The notes: generated by a model not told the origin, from the sequence alone. A stretch of 46,013 nt of DNA from Candidatus Bacteroides merdavium (GCA_019116805.1 DXAV01000053.1:1-46013), one strand, 5' to 3'; shown: positions 8,907 to 17,340, counted from the first letter of the stretch. Program-made: numbers and translations.

Positions 8907-8966
8907 AAAAGCATTGCTTTAGCCTAAACAAAGCATTGCTTTTCCCATCTTAAAGCATTGTTTTTT
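8907..8966. repeat. Three 22-bp-period repeats with AAAGCATTGCTTT core
   Basis: AAAGCATTGCTTT starts at 8908 and 8930, and AAAGCATTGTTTT at 8952, exactly 22 bp apart. The core is a near-palindrome. The tract lies between the 5' end of the inositol-lipid cluster and the 3' end of the ECF sigma operon. Confidence 0.85.
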
Positions 8967-8983
8967 CCAAAAGACAACAATTT

Positions 8984-9661
8984 TTAGGGTTTGGATTTGT
9001 TGTCCGAAGAAAGAGTTTTCTTCGGCTCGATACGGGTAGAGTCAGCATAAGCACGGAGAACTTCCAAAGTGCGGGCACGTCGCTTGCGGGCACGAATGCT
9101 CCAAGCCCCCTTGTCGGGCATCAGGCTATAACCCGAGGGACGGCTGACAGCCTGCCACCCAAAGACCGACTGATTGGCCACACGCCCCGTCACGACATAG
9201 CGCAAGCCGGTGGCCTCTATCTGCTCGACCGTCTCGCGAGGGCCGGCATCGAGTGGTGACTTGGCCCAATTGGAATAGATGGTTCTCGTCTTGAGTTCGT
9301 AGAAAGGATCGTTGCGCCAGGTGTTCTTATCGACTTTTATCTTGCGTTGCCTCACAGGGTCCCAGTTGTAGGGCGTATTGGCCGTATAGGGGAAGAGGGT
9401 CAGCTTCACCTTGCGCGGGCGGACGCCCTGCACTTCAGGCAACGTCTCGTCCACCTCGAGCCATGGCTTCGACTCGACGGCACGCGGACTTCCCCAAGGA
9501 GTTTCGTCCACCTCCTTCAAGATGTCCAGATTGAGAATGATCTCCCCGTCGGATTGAAGCAACTGCTGAAGGCGAATAGAGTCGGCCTTCGTCCAGTCTT
9601 GCGCATAAAGGGGGAAGGCTGCCAACCAAAGCAGCCCATATAGGTACCAGAAACGTCTCAC
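8984..9661 (-). CDS. Exported protein of unknown function, last gene of ECF operon
   Basis: A 225-residue protein with a clear signal peptide (cleavage likely after PLYAQ) and a mature part rich in charged residues; it has no membrane helix. The C-terminus is basic (IRARKRRAR) and ends SSDNKSKP. I do not firmly recognise it; from memory it resembles a Bacteroidales-only DUF group (possibly DUF4858), unverified. It follows the lipoprotein gene at 9694 by 32 bp and is probably cotranscribed with it, the barrel-like protein and the ECF sigma factor. It is likely periplasmic. Confidence 0.75.
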   Translation of the reverse strand: MRRFWYLYGLLWLAAFPLYAQDWTKADSIRLQQLLQSDGEIILNLDILKEVDETPWGSPRAVESKPWLEVDETLPEVQGVRPRKVKLTLFPYTANTPYNWDPVRQRKIKVDKNTWRNDPFYELKTRTIYSNWAKSPLDAGPRETVEQIEATGLRYVVTGRVANQSVFGWQAVSRPSGYSLMPDKGAWSIRARKRRARTLEVLRAYADSTRIEPKKTLSSDNKSKP

Positions 9662-9693
9662 AATGTTATCGGATAGTTAATACACCAAACAGA

Positions 9694-10242
9694 TTACCAC
9701 CACATGTAACCACTACCGCAAAGAGGTTCGTCATAACAGGGATCTACCGTCCACATGGTTCGCGGATACTTGCGACTCTCCCACCAGCGGCGGTATCGGG
9801 CGGCAGCGTCGAGCACTTCTTCGTCGGAAAGGAAGTAAATACCTTCGTAGTTGTCGGCATCGACATGCACCATCTTACACCCCATCGAGGCATTATGCCC
9901 CAGGCGGATGGTCTCCACCGTCCAAAGGATGCACTCGCCCAAGCGGAGCCTTCCACCCGCCGAATAGGAAACGGTGGCCAGGGGGAAGGAGGGAATGAGC
10001 GTCAAGTCGTCGGCATACTTCAGGAGGCGGCCGATGTCCTCGTGCGTAAAGTTGGGCACCTTACCCAAAGTATTGTCCCCATCGGGTTGGTATTTTCCTG
10101 CCCGAAGCTGGTCAACGAAGAGGTCAACATCGGGATTGTTGGAGTCGAAAGTTTCAGATTGGCATGAAGCGAAGGTCAGCGTCAATGCCAACAGGAAGCC
10201 TGCAAGAAGGCCGTATAAAATAGACTTTAAAGTGGTAGTCAT
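9694..10242 (-). CDS. Putative lipoprotein of unknown function
   Basis: A 182-residue protein with a lipoprotein signal: hydrophobic stretch then TFASCQS, with the Cys as probable lipidation site. The mature part is globular and acidic, with several aromatic and cysteine residues near the end (PCYDEPLCGSGYMWW). The two late cysteines could form a disulfide. I do not recognise a family. It starts 21 bp after the stop of the barrel-like protein gene and precedes the exported protein gene, so it is part of the ECF sigma operon. Confidence 0.75.
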   Translation of the reverse strand: MTTTLKSILYGLLAGFLLALTLTFASCQSETFDSNNPDVDLFVDQLRAGKYQPDGDNTLGKVPNFTHEDIGRLLKYADDLTLIPSFPLATVSYSAGGRLRLGECILWTVETIRLGHNASMGCKMVHVDADNYEGIYFLSDEEVLDAAARYRRWWESRKYPRTMWTVDPCYDEPLCGSGYMWW

Positions 10243-10263
10243 AGCGATTGAATTCTTTTTCGG

Positions 10264-11376
10264 TTAATAAGTCATGCGTACGCCACAGAGGAGGTTCAGA
10301 TTGGTAGGTCGCTCCGTACGAAGCGTGCGGCTGGGAGCATCCGTATCGAAATGATGCGACACACTGGGCTCGGCAAACAGAGCGAAGCGCTCGTTCAGCT
10401 TGTAACGCACACCCACGCCTGCCGCCACGGCCAACTGAACGGGTTCGGCCTTGAAGCTGTTGTCAGGGGCGCCTGCCAGGCACTTCTCTACGCTTCCGCC
10501 CGCCGTGGCATAGAAGTCGAATTTATCATTACTAACCAGCTGTACGTTCAACTTTACAGGTACGGCCAGCGTATGATAGGTGTGACTTCCGCCAGGCAAA
10601 GCCGTGTCGTGCAGGCGGTTGTATTGCAACCCTGCTTCCAGCGAAAGGAGTTTGCCCAAGTTTCGCTCCATACTGACACCAGCCGTGAGGGGCATCTTGA
10701 AGTCGCCGTCGGGCAAGGAGCTACCCACGTAGGCTTTCAAAGCCCAGTTGCGCGACTTCAAAGCAGACTTGGGAGCAGTTTTCTTCTCCTCCGCCTGAGT
10801 AGAAGAAACCTCATCGGTCGGAGCGTTTTCGGCCGACGAAGCAGGATGATAGCCCTTACCTCCCATGCCTGCACGATAGCTGCCCGGCATATTCTGCCCG
10901 GCATGACCATACATCTGCTGGGTGACACGGATGGAAACGCGTACGGAAACCGTCTGTTCATCCTCGGCCTCATCGTCGCCCTCTTGGCCAGAGGAGGCCA
11001 ACACGGGCTGCATCTGGCCGGCAGAAGAGGTTAAGGGGGACGTTTCCTTCACGCTGGGAAAGGACTCCTCAACACGGTCGCCGTCCAGGCTTGTACCAGG
11101 TACGAGTGCCGCCACCTGCGTAAAGGCTTCTCCCATCTCCTCCTTCGGAGAGAAGAACCAGAAAGCAGCTGACGCCATACCCAGCACCAACACAACGGAC
11201 GCAGCGGCCGCTACCCTGTAAAAGGAAGGAGAGAAAATCCGACGCTTGCTTTCAGGAGTGCCTGAAACGGATAAATCGCGCTCCAACTCTTCCCAAAAGC
11301 CATCGTTGACAGGCATCTCTACCCTGCCCAACTTCTGACGGAACAATCCGATTATTTCTTCATTTTCTTCTTTCAT
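10264..11376 (-). CDS. Membrane-anchored protein with barrel-like C-terminus, partner of ECF sigma
   Basis: A 370-residue protein with three parts. Residues 1-52 are charged and probably cytoplasmic; they include MPVNDGFWEELERDL, a pattern seen at the start of Bacteroidota proteins encoded beside ECF sigma factors. One membrane helix spans about 53-75. After a low-complexity linker (about 80-200) comes a C-terminal region (about 205-370) with alternating strands like small outer-membrane beta-barrels (GLQYNRL, LAVPVKLNVQL, VAAGVGVRYKL), ending in an aromatic residue. It overlaps the sigma gene by 17 bp. I infer that the N-terminus may act as an anti-sigma segment. How one chain could carry both an inner-membrane helix and a barrel is unclear; the barrel-like part may fold in the periplasm. 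Confidence 0.82.
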   Translation of the reverse strand: MKEENEEIIGLFRQKLGRVEMPVNDGFWEELERDLSVSGTPESKRRIFSPSFYRVAAAASVVLVLGMASAAFWFFSPKEEMGEAFTQVAALVPGTSLDGDRVEESFPSVKETSPLTSSAGQMQPVLASSGQEGDDEAEDEQTVSVRVSIRVTQQMYGHAGQNMPGSYRAGMGGKGYHPASSAENAPTDEVSSTQAEEKKTAPKSALKSRNWALKAYVGSSLPDGDFKMPLTAGVSMERNLGKLLSLEAGLQYNRLHDTALPGGSHTYHTLAVPVKLNVQLVSNDKFDFYATAGGSVEKCLAGAPDNSFKAEPVQLAVAAGVGVRYKLNERFALFAEPSVSHHFDTDAPSRTLRTERPTNLNLLCGVRMTY

Positions 11377-11920
11377 GGTCGGTATATTCTTTTATTCTTT
11401 TTGCTAACAAACTCTTGGCTCTGTGCAGTTGCGAGGTCGAGGAGTGTTCCTTGATGTGTAGCAGACGGGCTATCTCCTTGTGGGATTTTTCCTCGAACAC
11501 GTACAGGTTGAAGACCGTTCGGCATCCGTCGGGCAACTCGGCCACGAACTGCATCAGCACTTCCTCCGAAAGAGAGCTTCCACTCTCCGCCACCTCTGTT
11601 TCGTCCACTACGTCGGGAAGTTGTTCCTCGTTGACCACCAACTGATTGAAGCGTTGCTTGCGACGCAGGTAATCAATAGCTTGCGTCATCATCACACGCG
11701 TCATCCACGTGCCCAGCGAGCATTCTCCGCGGAAAGTGAAATTGGAGAAGATTTTGATGAAACCGTCGTGCAACACATCATGGGCTTCGTCCATATCGCC
11801 CGTATAACGATAGCACACGGCCAGCATCTGGCGGGAATAAAGGGTGTACAATTCTTTTCGGGCAACATTGTCACCTGTCCGACATCCTTTAACCAACTCT
11901 ATTTCACAATCCTGTGCCAA
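11360..11920 (-). CDS. ECF-type RNA polymerase sigma factor
   Basis: Sigma-70 family protein of 186 residues. Region 2 is visible at about 40-90 (YTGDMDEAHDVLHDGFIK, LGTWMTRVMM, AIDYLRRK). Region 4 lies at about 130-180 (LPDGCRTVFNLYVFEEKS, HKEIARLL). It heads a four-gene operon with a membrane partner, a lipoprotein and an exported protein, suggesting control of an envelope function. The start is unusual: the only in-frame initiator that keeps region 1/2 intact is a TTG at 11920, because a stop codon lies four codons upstream and the next ATG removes the start of region 2. Confidence 0.93.
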   Translation of the reverse strand: MAQDCEIELVKGCRTGDNVARKELYTLYSRQMLAVCYRYTGDMDEAHDVLHDGFIKIFSNFTFRGECSLGTWMTRVMMTQAIDYLRRKQRFNQLVVNEEQLPDVVDETEVAESGSSLSEEVLMQFVAELPDGCRTVFNLYVFEEKSHKEIARLLHIKEHSSTSQLHRAKSLLAKRIKEYTDHERRK

Positions 11921-12134
11921 TACCTTACGTCACGGACGCTTCCTCGCGTCTTTTGTCTGTTAGACGCAGCCCTCCGCAGAATGCTGCAAAATGAATACTA
12001 AAAAGAAGTTAAAAAGAAAATGAATTTTGCCCTCCATCTCCATGAACCGAAAAGAAAAGCCCCCCATAAATTGGCCTGCTATCAGACAATCTATGAGAGG
12101 CAAATTCTGGTTATCTCAATTCCTTGCAGGAAAA

Positions 12135-12983
12135 TCAACACGCCTTGAAACTCATGTCGAGTCCCTTCACGGAGTGGGTCAGAGCCCCTACAGAGATGAA
12201 GTCCACGCCACACTCGGCATAGTCGCGCAGGGTGTCGAACGTGATGCCGCCCGACGATTCCGTCTCATAGCGGCCGCCCACCATCTCGACGGCCTTGCGG
12301 GTCATCTCGGGCGTAAAGTTGTCGAACATGATGCGGTCCACACCACCCAAGTCGAGCACCTGCTGGAGTTCGTCGAAGTTGCGCACTTCGATTTCTATCT
12401 TCAGGTCCTTGCCCTTGGCCTTGCAATATTCCTTGGCGCGCGTGATGGCCTTGTCGATGCCGCCTGCAAAGTCCACGTGATTGTCCTTGAGCAGAATCAT
12501 GTCGAAGAGGCCGATGCGGTGGTTCACACCTCCACCTATCTTGACGGCCATCTTCTCGAGGATACGCATGCCGGGAGTGGTCTTGCGGGTATCGAGCACG
12601 CGGGTGTGCGTACCCTTGAGGCGTTCCTGATACTTGTGGGTCATGGTGGCGATGCCGCTCATGCGTTGCATGATGTTCAGCATCAGGCGCTCCGTCTGAA
12701 GGAGCGACTGCACCTTGCCTTCCACAATCATGGCCACGTCGCCAGGCTTCACTTCGGCGCCGTCGTTGATGTAAACCGTCACTTTCATCGTAGGGTCGAA
12801 GCGGCGGAATACCTCCTTGGCCACCTCGATGCCGGCCAGAATGCCTGCTTCCTTTATCAAAAGCTTCGACTTGCCCATCGCCGTCTCGGGGATGCACGAA
12901 AGGGTGGTATGGTCACCATCGCCTATATCTTCTGCAAACGCCAGGTCGATGAGTCTGTCTATCAGTTCTTGTTCCTTAGTCAT
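12135..12983 (-). CDS. nadC: Nicotinate-nucleotide pyrophosphorylase (carboxylating)
   Basis: Makes nicotinate mononucleotide from quinolinate and phosphoribosyl pyrophosphate in de novo NAD synthesis. The 282-residue protein has family segments DIGDGDHTT near the N-terminus, LDTRKTTPGMR, GGGVNHRIGLFDMILLKDNH and a C-terminal SSGGI...GVDFISVGALTHS barrel end. I chose the ATG at 12983 over the TTG at 12995. Its start overlaps the end of the DUF4783 gene by 8 bp, indicating translational coupling. Confidence 0.97.
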   Translation of the reverse strand: MTKEQELIDRLIDLAFAEDIGDGDHTTLSCIPETAMGKSKLLIKEAGILAGIEVAKEVFRRFDPTMKVTVYINDGAEVKPGDVAMIVEGKVQSLLQTERLMLNIMQRMSGIATMTHKYQERLKGTHTRVLDTRKTTPGMRILEKMAVKIGGGVNHRIGLFDMILLKDNHVDFAGGIDKAITRAKEYCKAKGKDLKIEIEVRNFDELQQVLDLGGVDRIMFDNFTPEMTRKAVEMVGGRYETESSGGITFDTLRDYAECGVDFISVGALTHSVKGLDMSFKAC

Positions 12984-13368
12984 TTGTTTTATCAATCCTT
13001 ATTTGATGTATATAAAATCTGTTATGTTCTTTACGGAAGAAACAATTCACGCGGAAGTTTCCGTTAGCCGTCTGCAGGGTGCCGACAATAAAACTCGAAT
13101 CATTGCGCTTGCCCTGATGCTTGACGTCGAACCTGCTTACCTTATTGTTGGTAAAGAAATCCGAGATAGCCCCTTCGGCGCCGACCTTATCTACCTGAAC
13201 AGGTTTGCTCAAGATGACCAAGTCCACCTTCTCGCCCAGATAGCGGTTCAGTTCTTGTGAACTACCTTTCTTGAAGGCCACCACTACTCCCACAGGAACA
13301 TCCTGTGCCAGCAGGGAAGCAAGGCCCAACCACAAACTGAGCAATAAAAAGATTACCCGTTTTTTCAT
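12976..13368 (-). CDS. DUF4783 family exported protein
   Basis: A 130-residue protein with a signal peptide (cleavage probably after LLAQ) and a small NTF2-like-looking mature domain ending KEHNRFYIHQIRIDK. Sequence and place next to nadC and rlmH fit the Bacteroidales DUF4783 group; the biochemical function is unknown. It is the first gene of a two-gene unit with nadC and diverges from rlmH. A -7 box TATCTTTG at 13389-13396 (minus strand) lies about 20 bp before its ATG. Confidence 0.85.
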   Translation of the reverse strand: MKKRVIFLLLSLWLGLASLLAQDVPVGVVVAFKKGSSQELNRYLGEKVDLVILSKPVQVDKVGAEGAISDFFTNNKVSRFDVKHQGKRNDSSFIVGTLQTANGNFRVNCFFRKEHNRFYIHQIRIDKTND

Positions 13369-13388
13369 ATTACAAGCATTTACCTATG

Positions 13389-13396
13389 CAAAGATA
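13389..13396 (-). promoter_or_regulatory. -7 element TATCTTTG for DUF4783-nadC
   Basis: Plus-strand CAAAGATA reads TATCTTTG on the minus strand, about 20 bp upstream of the start codon at 13368. It is half of a divergent promoter pair with the rlmH promoter. Confidence 0.65.
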
Positions 13397-13428
13397 GAGA
13401 TTTATTGCAATATACCACAAAAATGTTG

Positions 13429-13436
13429 TAATTTTG
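13429..13436 (+). promoter_or_regulatory. -7 element TAATTTTG for rlmH
   Basis: TAATTTTG matches TAnnTTTG and lies 24 bp before the ATG at 13461. It supports that ATG over the in-frame upstream initiator at 13434, which falls inside the box. Confidence 0.65.
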
Positions 13437-13460
13437 TTCGCTAATCCAATCAGAAACAGC

Positions 13461-13934
13461 ATGAAAACCATTCTACTCGTCGTAGGGAAAACCGTTGAGC
13501 CCCATTTCATTACCGCCATCGGCGACTACGTGCAACGCACAAAACGCTACCTGTCGTTCGACCTGGAAGTGATTCCCGAACTGAAGAATACCAAGAGCCT
13601 CTCCGAGGAAGTGCAGAAGGAAAAGGAAGGCGAACTGATCCTGAAAGCTCTCCAGCCGGGCGACGTCGTGGTGCTGCTCGACGAAGGGGGAAAAGAAATG
13701 CGCTCCATGGAGTTTGCCGACTACATGAAGCGCAAGATGAATACAGTAAACAAGCGGCTGGTCTTCGTCATCGGAGGGCCTTACGGCTTCGCGCCGAAGG
13801 TCTATGCCGCGGCCCACGAGAAGATGTCGCTCTCACGCATGACTTTCTCCCATCAGATGGTGCGGCTCATCTTCGTAGAGCAGCTCTATCGCGCCATGTC
13901 CATCCTGAACGGAAGCCCTTACCATCATGAATAA
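13461..13934 (+). CDS. rlmH: 23S rRNA pseudouridine-1915 N3-methyltransferase
   Basis: SPOUT-fold methyltransferase of 157 residues that methylates pseudouridine 1915 in helix 69 of 23S rRNA using S-adenosylmethionine. Diagnostic segments are LLDEGGKEMRSMEFA, VFVIGGPYGF and the C-terminal knot MTFSHQMVRLIFVEQLYRA ending SPYHHE. Start chosen at the ATG at 13461. Its stop codon (13932-13934) directly abuts the stop codon of the convergent fkp gene with no base between them. Confidence 0.97.
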   Translation: MKTILLVVGKTVEPHFITAIGDYVQRTKRYLSFDLEVIPELKNTKSLSEEVQKEKEGELILKALQPGDVVVLLDEGGKEMRSMEFADYMKRKMNTVNKRLVFVIGGPYGFAPKVYAAAHEKMSLSRMTFSHQMVRLIFVEQLYRAMSILNGSPYHHE

Positions 13935-16790
13935 TTACGATCTCGATACCTGGAACCCTTTGTCCGACAGAGACATCTCGACAAAGCGGGCGCGCGGATT
14001 GGGCGCCTCGCGGGTCAATGTCTCGCGGATGCGGAGGGCGGCCTGTGGGTCTTTGGCCACCATGTAGAGGTAACCTCCCCCACCCGCACCAGGCAACTTG
14101 TAGCCCAGCGTATAATCCTTTATCTTATTGATAATCTCTTCCACGGCGGGCGGATTGGTACCGCTGTCCAACGCCTTGTTCTGCGTCCACGTCTTGCCCA
14201 CCAGCTTACCGAAGGCCTCATAGTCGTTGCGCTGGATGGCTTCGGCCATGTCGAGCGCATGGGCTTTCATCTCGCCCAGCAGAGAGAGGTGCGGCCCCGA
14301 ATTGAGGAACATGGAGCGCACGATTTCCGCCAGAATGCCTTTGGCCGTGCGGGTGATGCCTGTGTAGTAGAGCAGGTGGCACGCGCGATATTCGGGCTGG
14401 ACAAACAAGTGGTCGGGCAACCAACGCACGAGGGGCTGCTGGACGAAGCCTGGCTCCGTCTGCAAGAGCTTGATGCCTTGAAGCACGCCGCCGTATTGGT
14501 CTTGCCAGCCACCTCCCGTGGTGAGCAGCTGCTCTAGGGCAAGAGTACGGCGACACACCTCATTCTTGTCCCACGACAGGCCGCAGAAGTCGCTCAGCGA
14601 GCCCAAGACGGTGGACGCCAGGATGGAGCTGGTACCCAACCCTGACCCCGCAGGGATGGCCGAGAGCAGGGTGATTTCAATACCCGTCCCAAAAGCCTGA
14701 AGCTGTTCGGCCAGCGTGGCGTAAGCCACTTCGGAGAACTTGGGCGAGAAGCCCGCCAGCACCAACGCCGCCTTGGGAATGGAGAAGGGCGAACCTATCT
14801 TGCAATAGTCATGCAATTCCTCGTACGTGCGAATGACCTCCATGGCGCCCATGTCGATGGAGCGGAGGATGATGTGGAAGTCCTGGCAGGGCTTGACATA
14901 CACCTGCAGGGGCGGCTGGCCATTGAGCTCGACGGCGATGTTCACCACATGCCCGCCCGCAAAGAGCGAATAGGGAGGCGTGTCGGTCCATCCGCCCGCC
15001 ATGTCGATGCGCACAGGGCTTCGTCCCCACACAATCTGGTCGCTATAGACGTTGAGCATGGGGTGGCTCTTATGTTCGTAGAGGTCGGCCAGCAGGCCTT
15101 CGCGGAGCAGGCCGAAGGCAGCCTGTTCGTCGGCCTTGTAGTCGGCGCCCCCCAACTTGTCCACCTGCGCACGAAGCATGCGGTTGTGGATGCGTTGCAT
15201 CAGCGGGGCATCGTCGGGCAGCGGAGCTGGCTTCGGCAGGTCGAGGCGATGGTATTCGCGCGCGGCGTCGGCCAGGTCGAGCTGATAGAAGACGCTCTTC
15301 TCATAGTTCGTGGCCAGCAGCTCCCAGTTCTTCTTGGCGAAGGCTTCGCGTTGGGCATAGAGGCGGCGCAGGTCGGCACGGGCGGAAATCTCGTCGGCCG
15401 AGAGGCGTTCAGACGCCAGCCACTTCTGACGAACCTCCCACGAGGTAGGGTTAGTGGTCATCCAGGCAACCATCTGCCCCATCGTCTCCACATCGTACAC
15501 TACAGGGAAGAGGGCAGCCGCCTGAAGGTCGTCGTGACGGCCTGGGAAGTCGTCCAACGTAAGTTCGCGGCACTCCATCCAAAAGTTGAAGGAATTGTTC
15601 AGGTAACGGGTATTCTCATCGTCCAAAGCCCCCTTGAAAGCATTGTCGAAGCCATAGGGGCGAACCGCCCATCCTCCACCCTGCAAGGGCACGATGTCAA
15701 CGCAATAGCCATCGAACAACACCAGCTCCCACTGGTTGCGGGGCACACCCGTGATGATATGTCGCGCGCCAAGCTCCCACGAAGCGGGCACACAACTGTT
15801 TTCTATCCACACGTTTTCGTTAGCCTCGGAGAACTTGATGCCCACTTCTGCGTTTTGGGTGAAGATGGAGGCATTGGGTTTCACCTTGCGGTGCATGATC
15901 TGACGCTGGTCGGACACCTTGCTTTGCAGGGCGAGGGTGCTCGAAAGCAGCTCGCGGCTGGTGCCGTAGTGATAGAACTCGCCACCAGGCAGGGGCAAGA
16001 TGGCCACCGACAGGGCGTTCAGCTCGTCGTCGGCAATGCGCGGATGGGCACCCAGCGCCCGACCGAAGTCGGAGTAGAGGTCGTAGTAGCGCAGGTCGGA
16101 CCAGAGAACGGCAGGATCTGTCGGCCCTTCGGCCTTGAGCGAACGCTTCTTGAGCAGCTCGACGGCACGGTCGCTCAAGAGCCAGATGCCGATGTCCATC
16201 AGGAAGAGATGGGTTTGCGCCAGATCTTCGAGCTCGGCCAGCGAAGGTTTCTGAAGCATGAAGTCGAGCACTTCGGGCTCCTTGCGGCTGGAGACGAACA
16301 CGCCGTGATGGGTGGCCAGCACGGGGTCCACCCACAGGCCGTAGCACACGACGTCGGCCTCGGGAATGTCCTGCAAGGGCTTCTCGGCACGGATATAGAC
16401 GTCGCCGCTGGCTATAAGGGTGCGAAGCGACTCGGGAGCACGCTCCATGATCTTTTCGTACAAGGGCAGCTGCAGGGAGAGCAGGTTCTGACCCAACCGC
16501 TGACCACGCGCCCAGCGGAACACGGGCAGGGGCGTCAGAATCTTGCCCGACGGGGCATAGGACGGCAGGCGTCGGCTTTGTCCGCCGGCATGAAGGAGGA
16601 TGCGCTTCTCGGCTCGTGCCTCGGCGGAGCGATTCTGCTCCCACTGGCGCAGGAGCCAGGTGGTACCACCACCCGAACCCAGCTTCATGCCGACAGGGTC
16701 GGACGTACAAAACCATTCGTTCGTGTTCACATGCTCCAATTCGGGGAAGGCCTCCACCAGGTTGGGAGGCAATGACAAGAGTTTCTGCAT
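13935..16790 (-). CDS. fkp: Bifunctional L-fucokinase / GDP-fucose pyrophosphorylase
   Basis: Salvages free L-fucose to GDP-fucose in two steps: a C-terminal GHMP kinase makes fucose 1-phosphate and the N-terminal half transfers GMP. In Bacteroides this feeds fucosylation of capsule and glycoproteins. The 951-residue length fits the family. Visible motifs are GSGGGTTWLL and LHAGGQSRRLPSYAPSGK (about 69-86) in the pyrophosphorylase half, and IPAGSGLGTSSI (about 708-720), the GHMP phosphate-binding loop, in the kinase half. I chose the ATG at 16790 (MQKLLSLPPNL); the frame extends to 16850 through promoter sequence. A TATTTTTG -7 box stands 33 bp upstream. Confidence 0.98.
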   Translation of the reverse strand: MQKLLSLPPNLVEAFPELEHVNTNEWFCTSDPVGMKLGSGGGTTWLLRQWEQNRSAEARAEKRILLHAGGQSRRLPSYAPSGKILTPLPVFRWARGQRLGQNLLSLQLPLYEKIMERAPESLRTLIASGDVYIRAEKPLQDIPEADVVCYGLWVDPVLATHHGVFVSSRKEPEVLDFMLQKPSLAELEDLAQTHLFLMDIGIWLLSDRAVELLKKRSLKAEGPTDPAVLWSDLRYYDLYSDFGRALGAHPRIADDELNALSVAILPLPGGEFYHYGTSRELLSSTLALQSKVSDQRQIMHRKVKPNASIFTQNAEVGIKFSEANENVWIENSCVPASWELGARHIITGVPRNQWELVLFDGYCVDIVPLQGGGWAVRPYGFDNAFKGALDDENTRYLNNSFNFWMECRELTLDDFPGRHDDLQAAALFPVVYDVETMGQMVAWMTTNPTSWEVRQKWLASERLSADEISARADLRRLYAQREAFAKKNWELLATNYEKSVFYQLDLADAAREYHRLDLPKPAPLPDDAPLMQRIHNRMLRAQVDKLGGADYKADEQAAFGLLREGLLADLYEHKSHPMLNVYSDQIVWGRSPVRIDMAGGWTDTPPYSLFAGGHVVNIAVELNGQPPLQVYVKPCQDFHIILRSIDMGAMEVIRTYEELHDYCKIGSPFSIPKAALVLAGFSPKFSEVAYATLAEQLQAFGTGIEITLLSAIPAGSGLGTSSILASTVLGSLSDFCGLSWDKNEVCRRTLALEQLLTTGGGWQDQYGGVLQGIKLLQTEPGFVQQPLVRWLPDHLFVQPEYRACHLLYYTGITRTAKGILAEIVRSMFLNSGPHLSLLGEMKAHALDMAEAIQRNDYEAFGKLVGKTWTQNKALDSGTNPPAVEEIINKIKDYTLGYKLPGAGGGGYLYMVAKDPQAALRIRETLTREAPNPRARFVEMSLSDKGFQVSRS

Positions 16791-16822
16791 ATCGTCGTTT
16801 TTGTAGTTTCTATAATTGGCTA

Positions 16823-16830
16823 CAAAAATA
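16823..16830 (-). promoter_or_regulatory. -7 element TATTTTTG for fkp
   Basis: Plus-strand CAAAAATA reads TATTTTTG on the minus strand, 33 bp from the fkp start codon. It also argues against the longer reading frame that would run through it. Confidence 0.5.
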
Positions 16831-16872
16831 ACGATTTTTAGTCGTATCAAGATGAAAGTTTATTGTCTTTAG

Positions 16873-16937
16873 GCACGGATTACGCGGAAAACGCGGAAAA
16901 TTAATATTAATCCGTGAAATCCGCGTAAGCTGCGCCT
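16873..16937. repeat. Intergenic imperfect inverted repeat (CACGGATTACGCGG type)
   Basis: GCACGGATTACGCGG on the left is mirrored by CCGTG...CCGCGTAAGC on the right around the palindromic centre TTAATATTAA. It lies between the fkp promoter and the MarR gene stop. It is probably a stem-loop in either transcript; terminator function is possible but there is no T-run. Confidence 0.55.
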
Positions 16938-16972
16938 GAAAGAAAACGAAGTCTCATCTTGATACCGTCCAC

Positions 16973-17332
16973 TCAGCATCCCCCGCCCACGGCCTCGGCC
17001 AGCAAGGGCGGCAGGTCGAAGTGGGCCGCCTTGATGCGCCCGATCAGCTCCTTGCCCGCAGGGGTCGGCACGAAGTACATCTGACGCTTGTCCTCGCGCC
17101 CCACCTGGCGCACAATCAGTTCCTTGCCCTCGACGGAGCGGATGACTTTCGACGCGTTGGAGGCCGACAAGCCCAGAGCCTCGGCCACCTCGCTGGAGCT
17201 CAGCTTGCCCCGCGACAGGAGCGTACAGAGCAGCATGCCTTCGTTGAGCGACAGGCCATAGGCTTGCTCAAACTGGGCCTCGAACTCGGCGATGGCCCGA
17301 TAGATGTCGCGTATTTTGCACAAAACTTCCAT
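16973..17332 (-). CDS. MarR-family transcriptional regulator
   Basis: A 119-residue winged-helix protein. The recognition region is visible in LSSSEVAEALGLSASNASKV, followed by the wing VGREDKRQMYFVPTPAG. I start it at the ATG at 17332 (MEVLCKIRDI); the frame continues upstream only through repeat sequence. It lies 111 bp downstream of the four-module persulfide/CoA reductase gene on the same strand, so it probably regulates that gene. Cysteines at residue 5, in LLCTLL and at the C-terminal GGGC raise the possibility of thiol- or persulfide-based sensing; this is inference. Confidence 0.88.
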   Translation of the reverse strand: MEVLCKIRDIYRAIAEFEAQFEQAYGLSLNEGMLLCTLLSRGKLSSSEVAEALGLSASNASKVIRSVEGKELIVRQVGREDKRQMYFVPTPAGKELIGRIKAAHFDLPPLLAEAVGGGC

Positions 17333-17340
17333 ATAAATAA

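Noticed and set aside
14811..16775. Long plus-strand frame (654 codons) opposite fkp
   Set aside because: Fkp motifs are unambiguous on the minus strand; the antisense product shows no recognisable fold, promoter or signal peptide.
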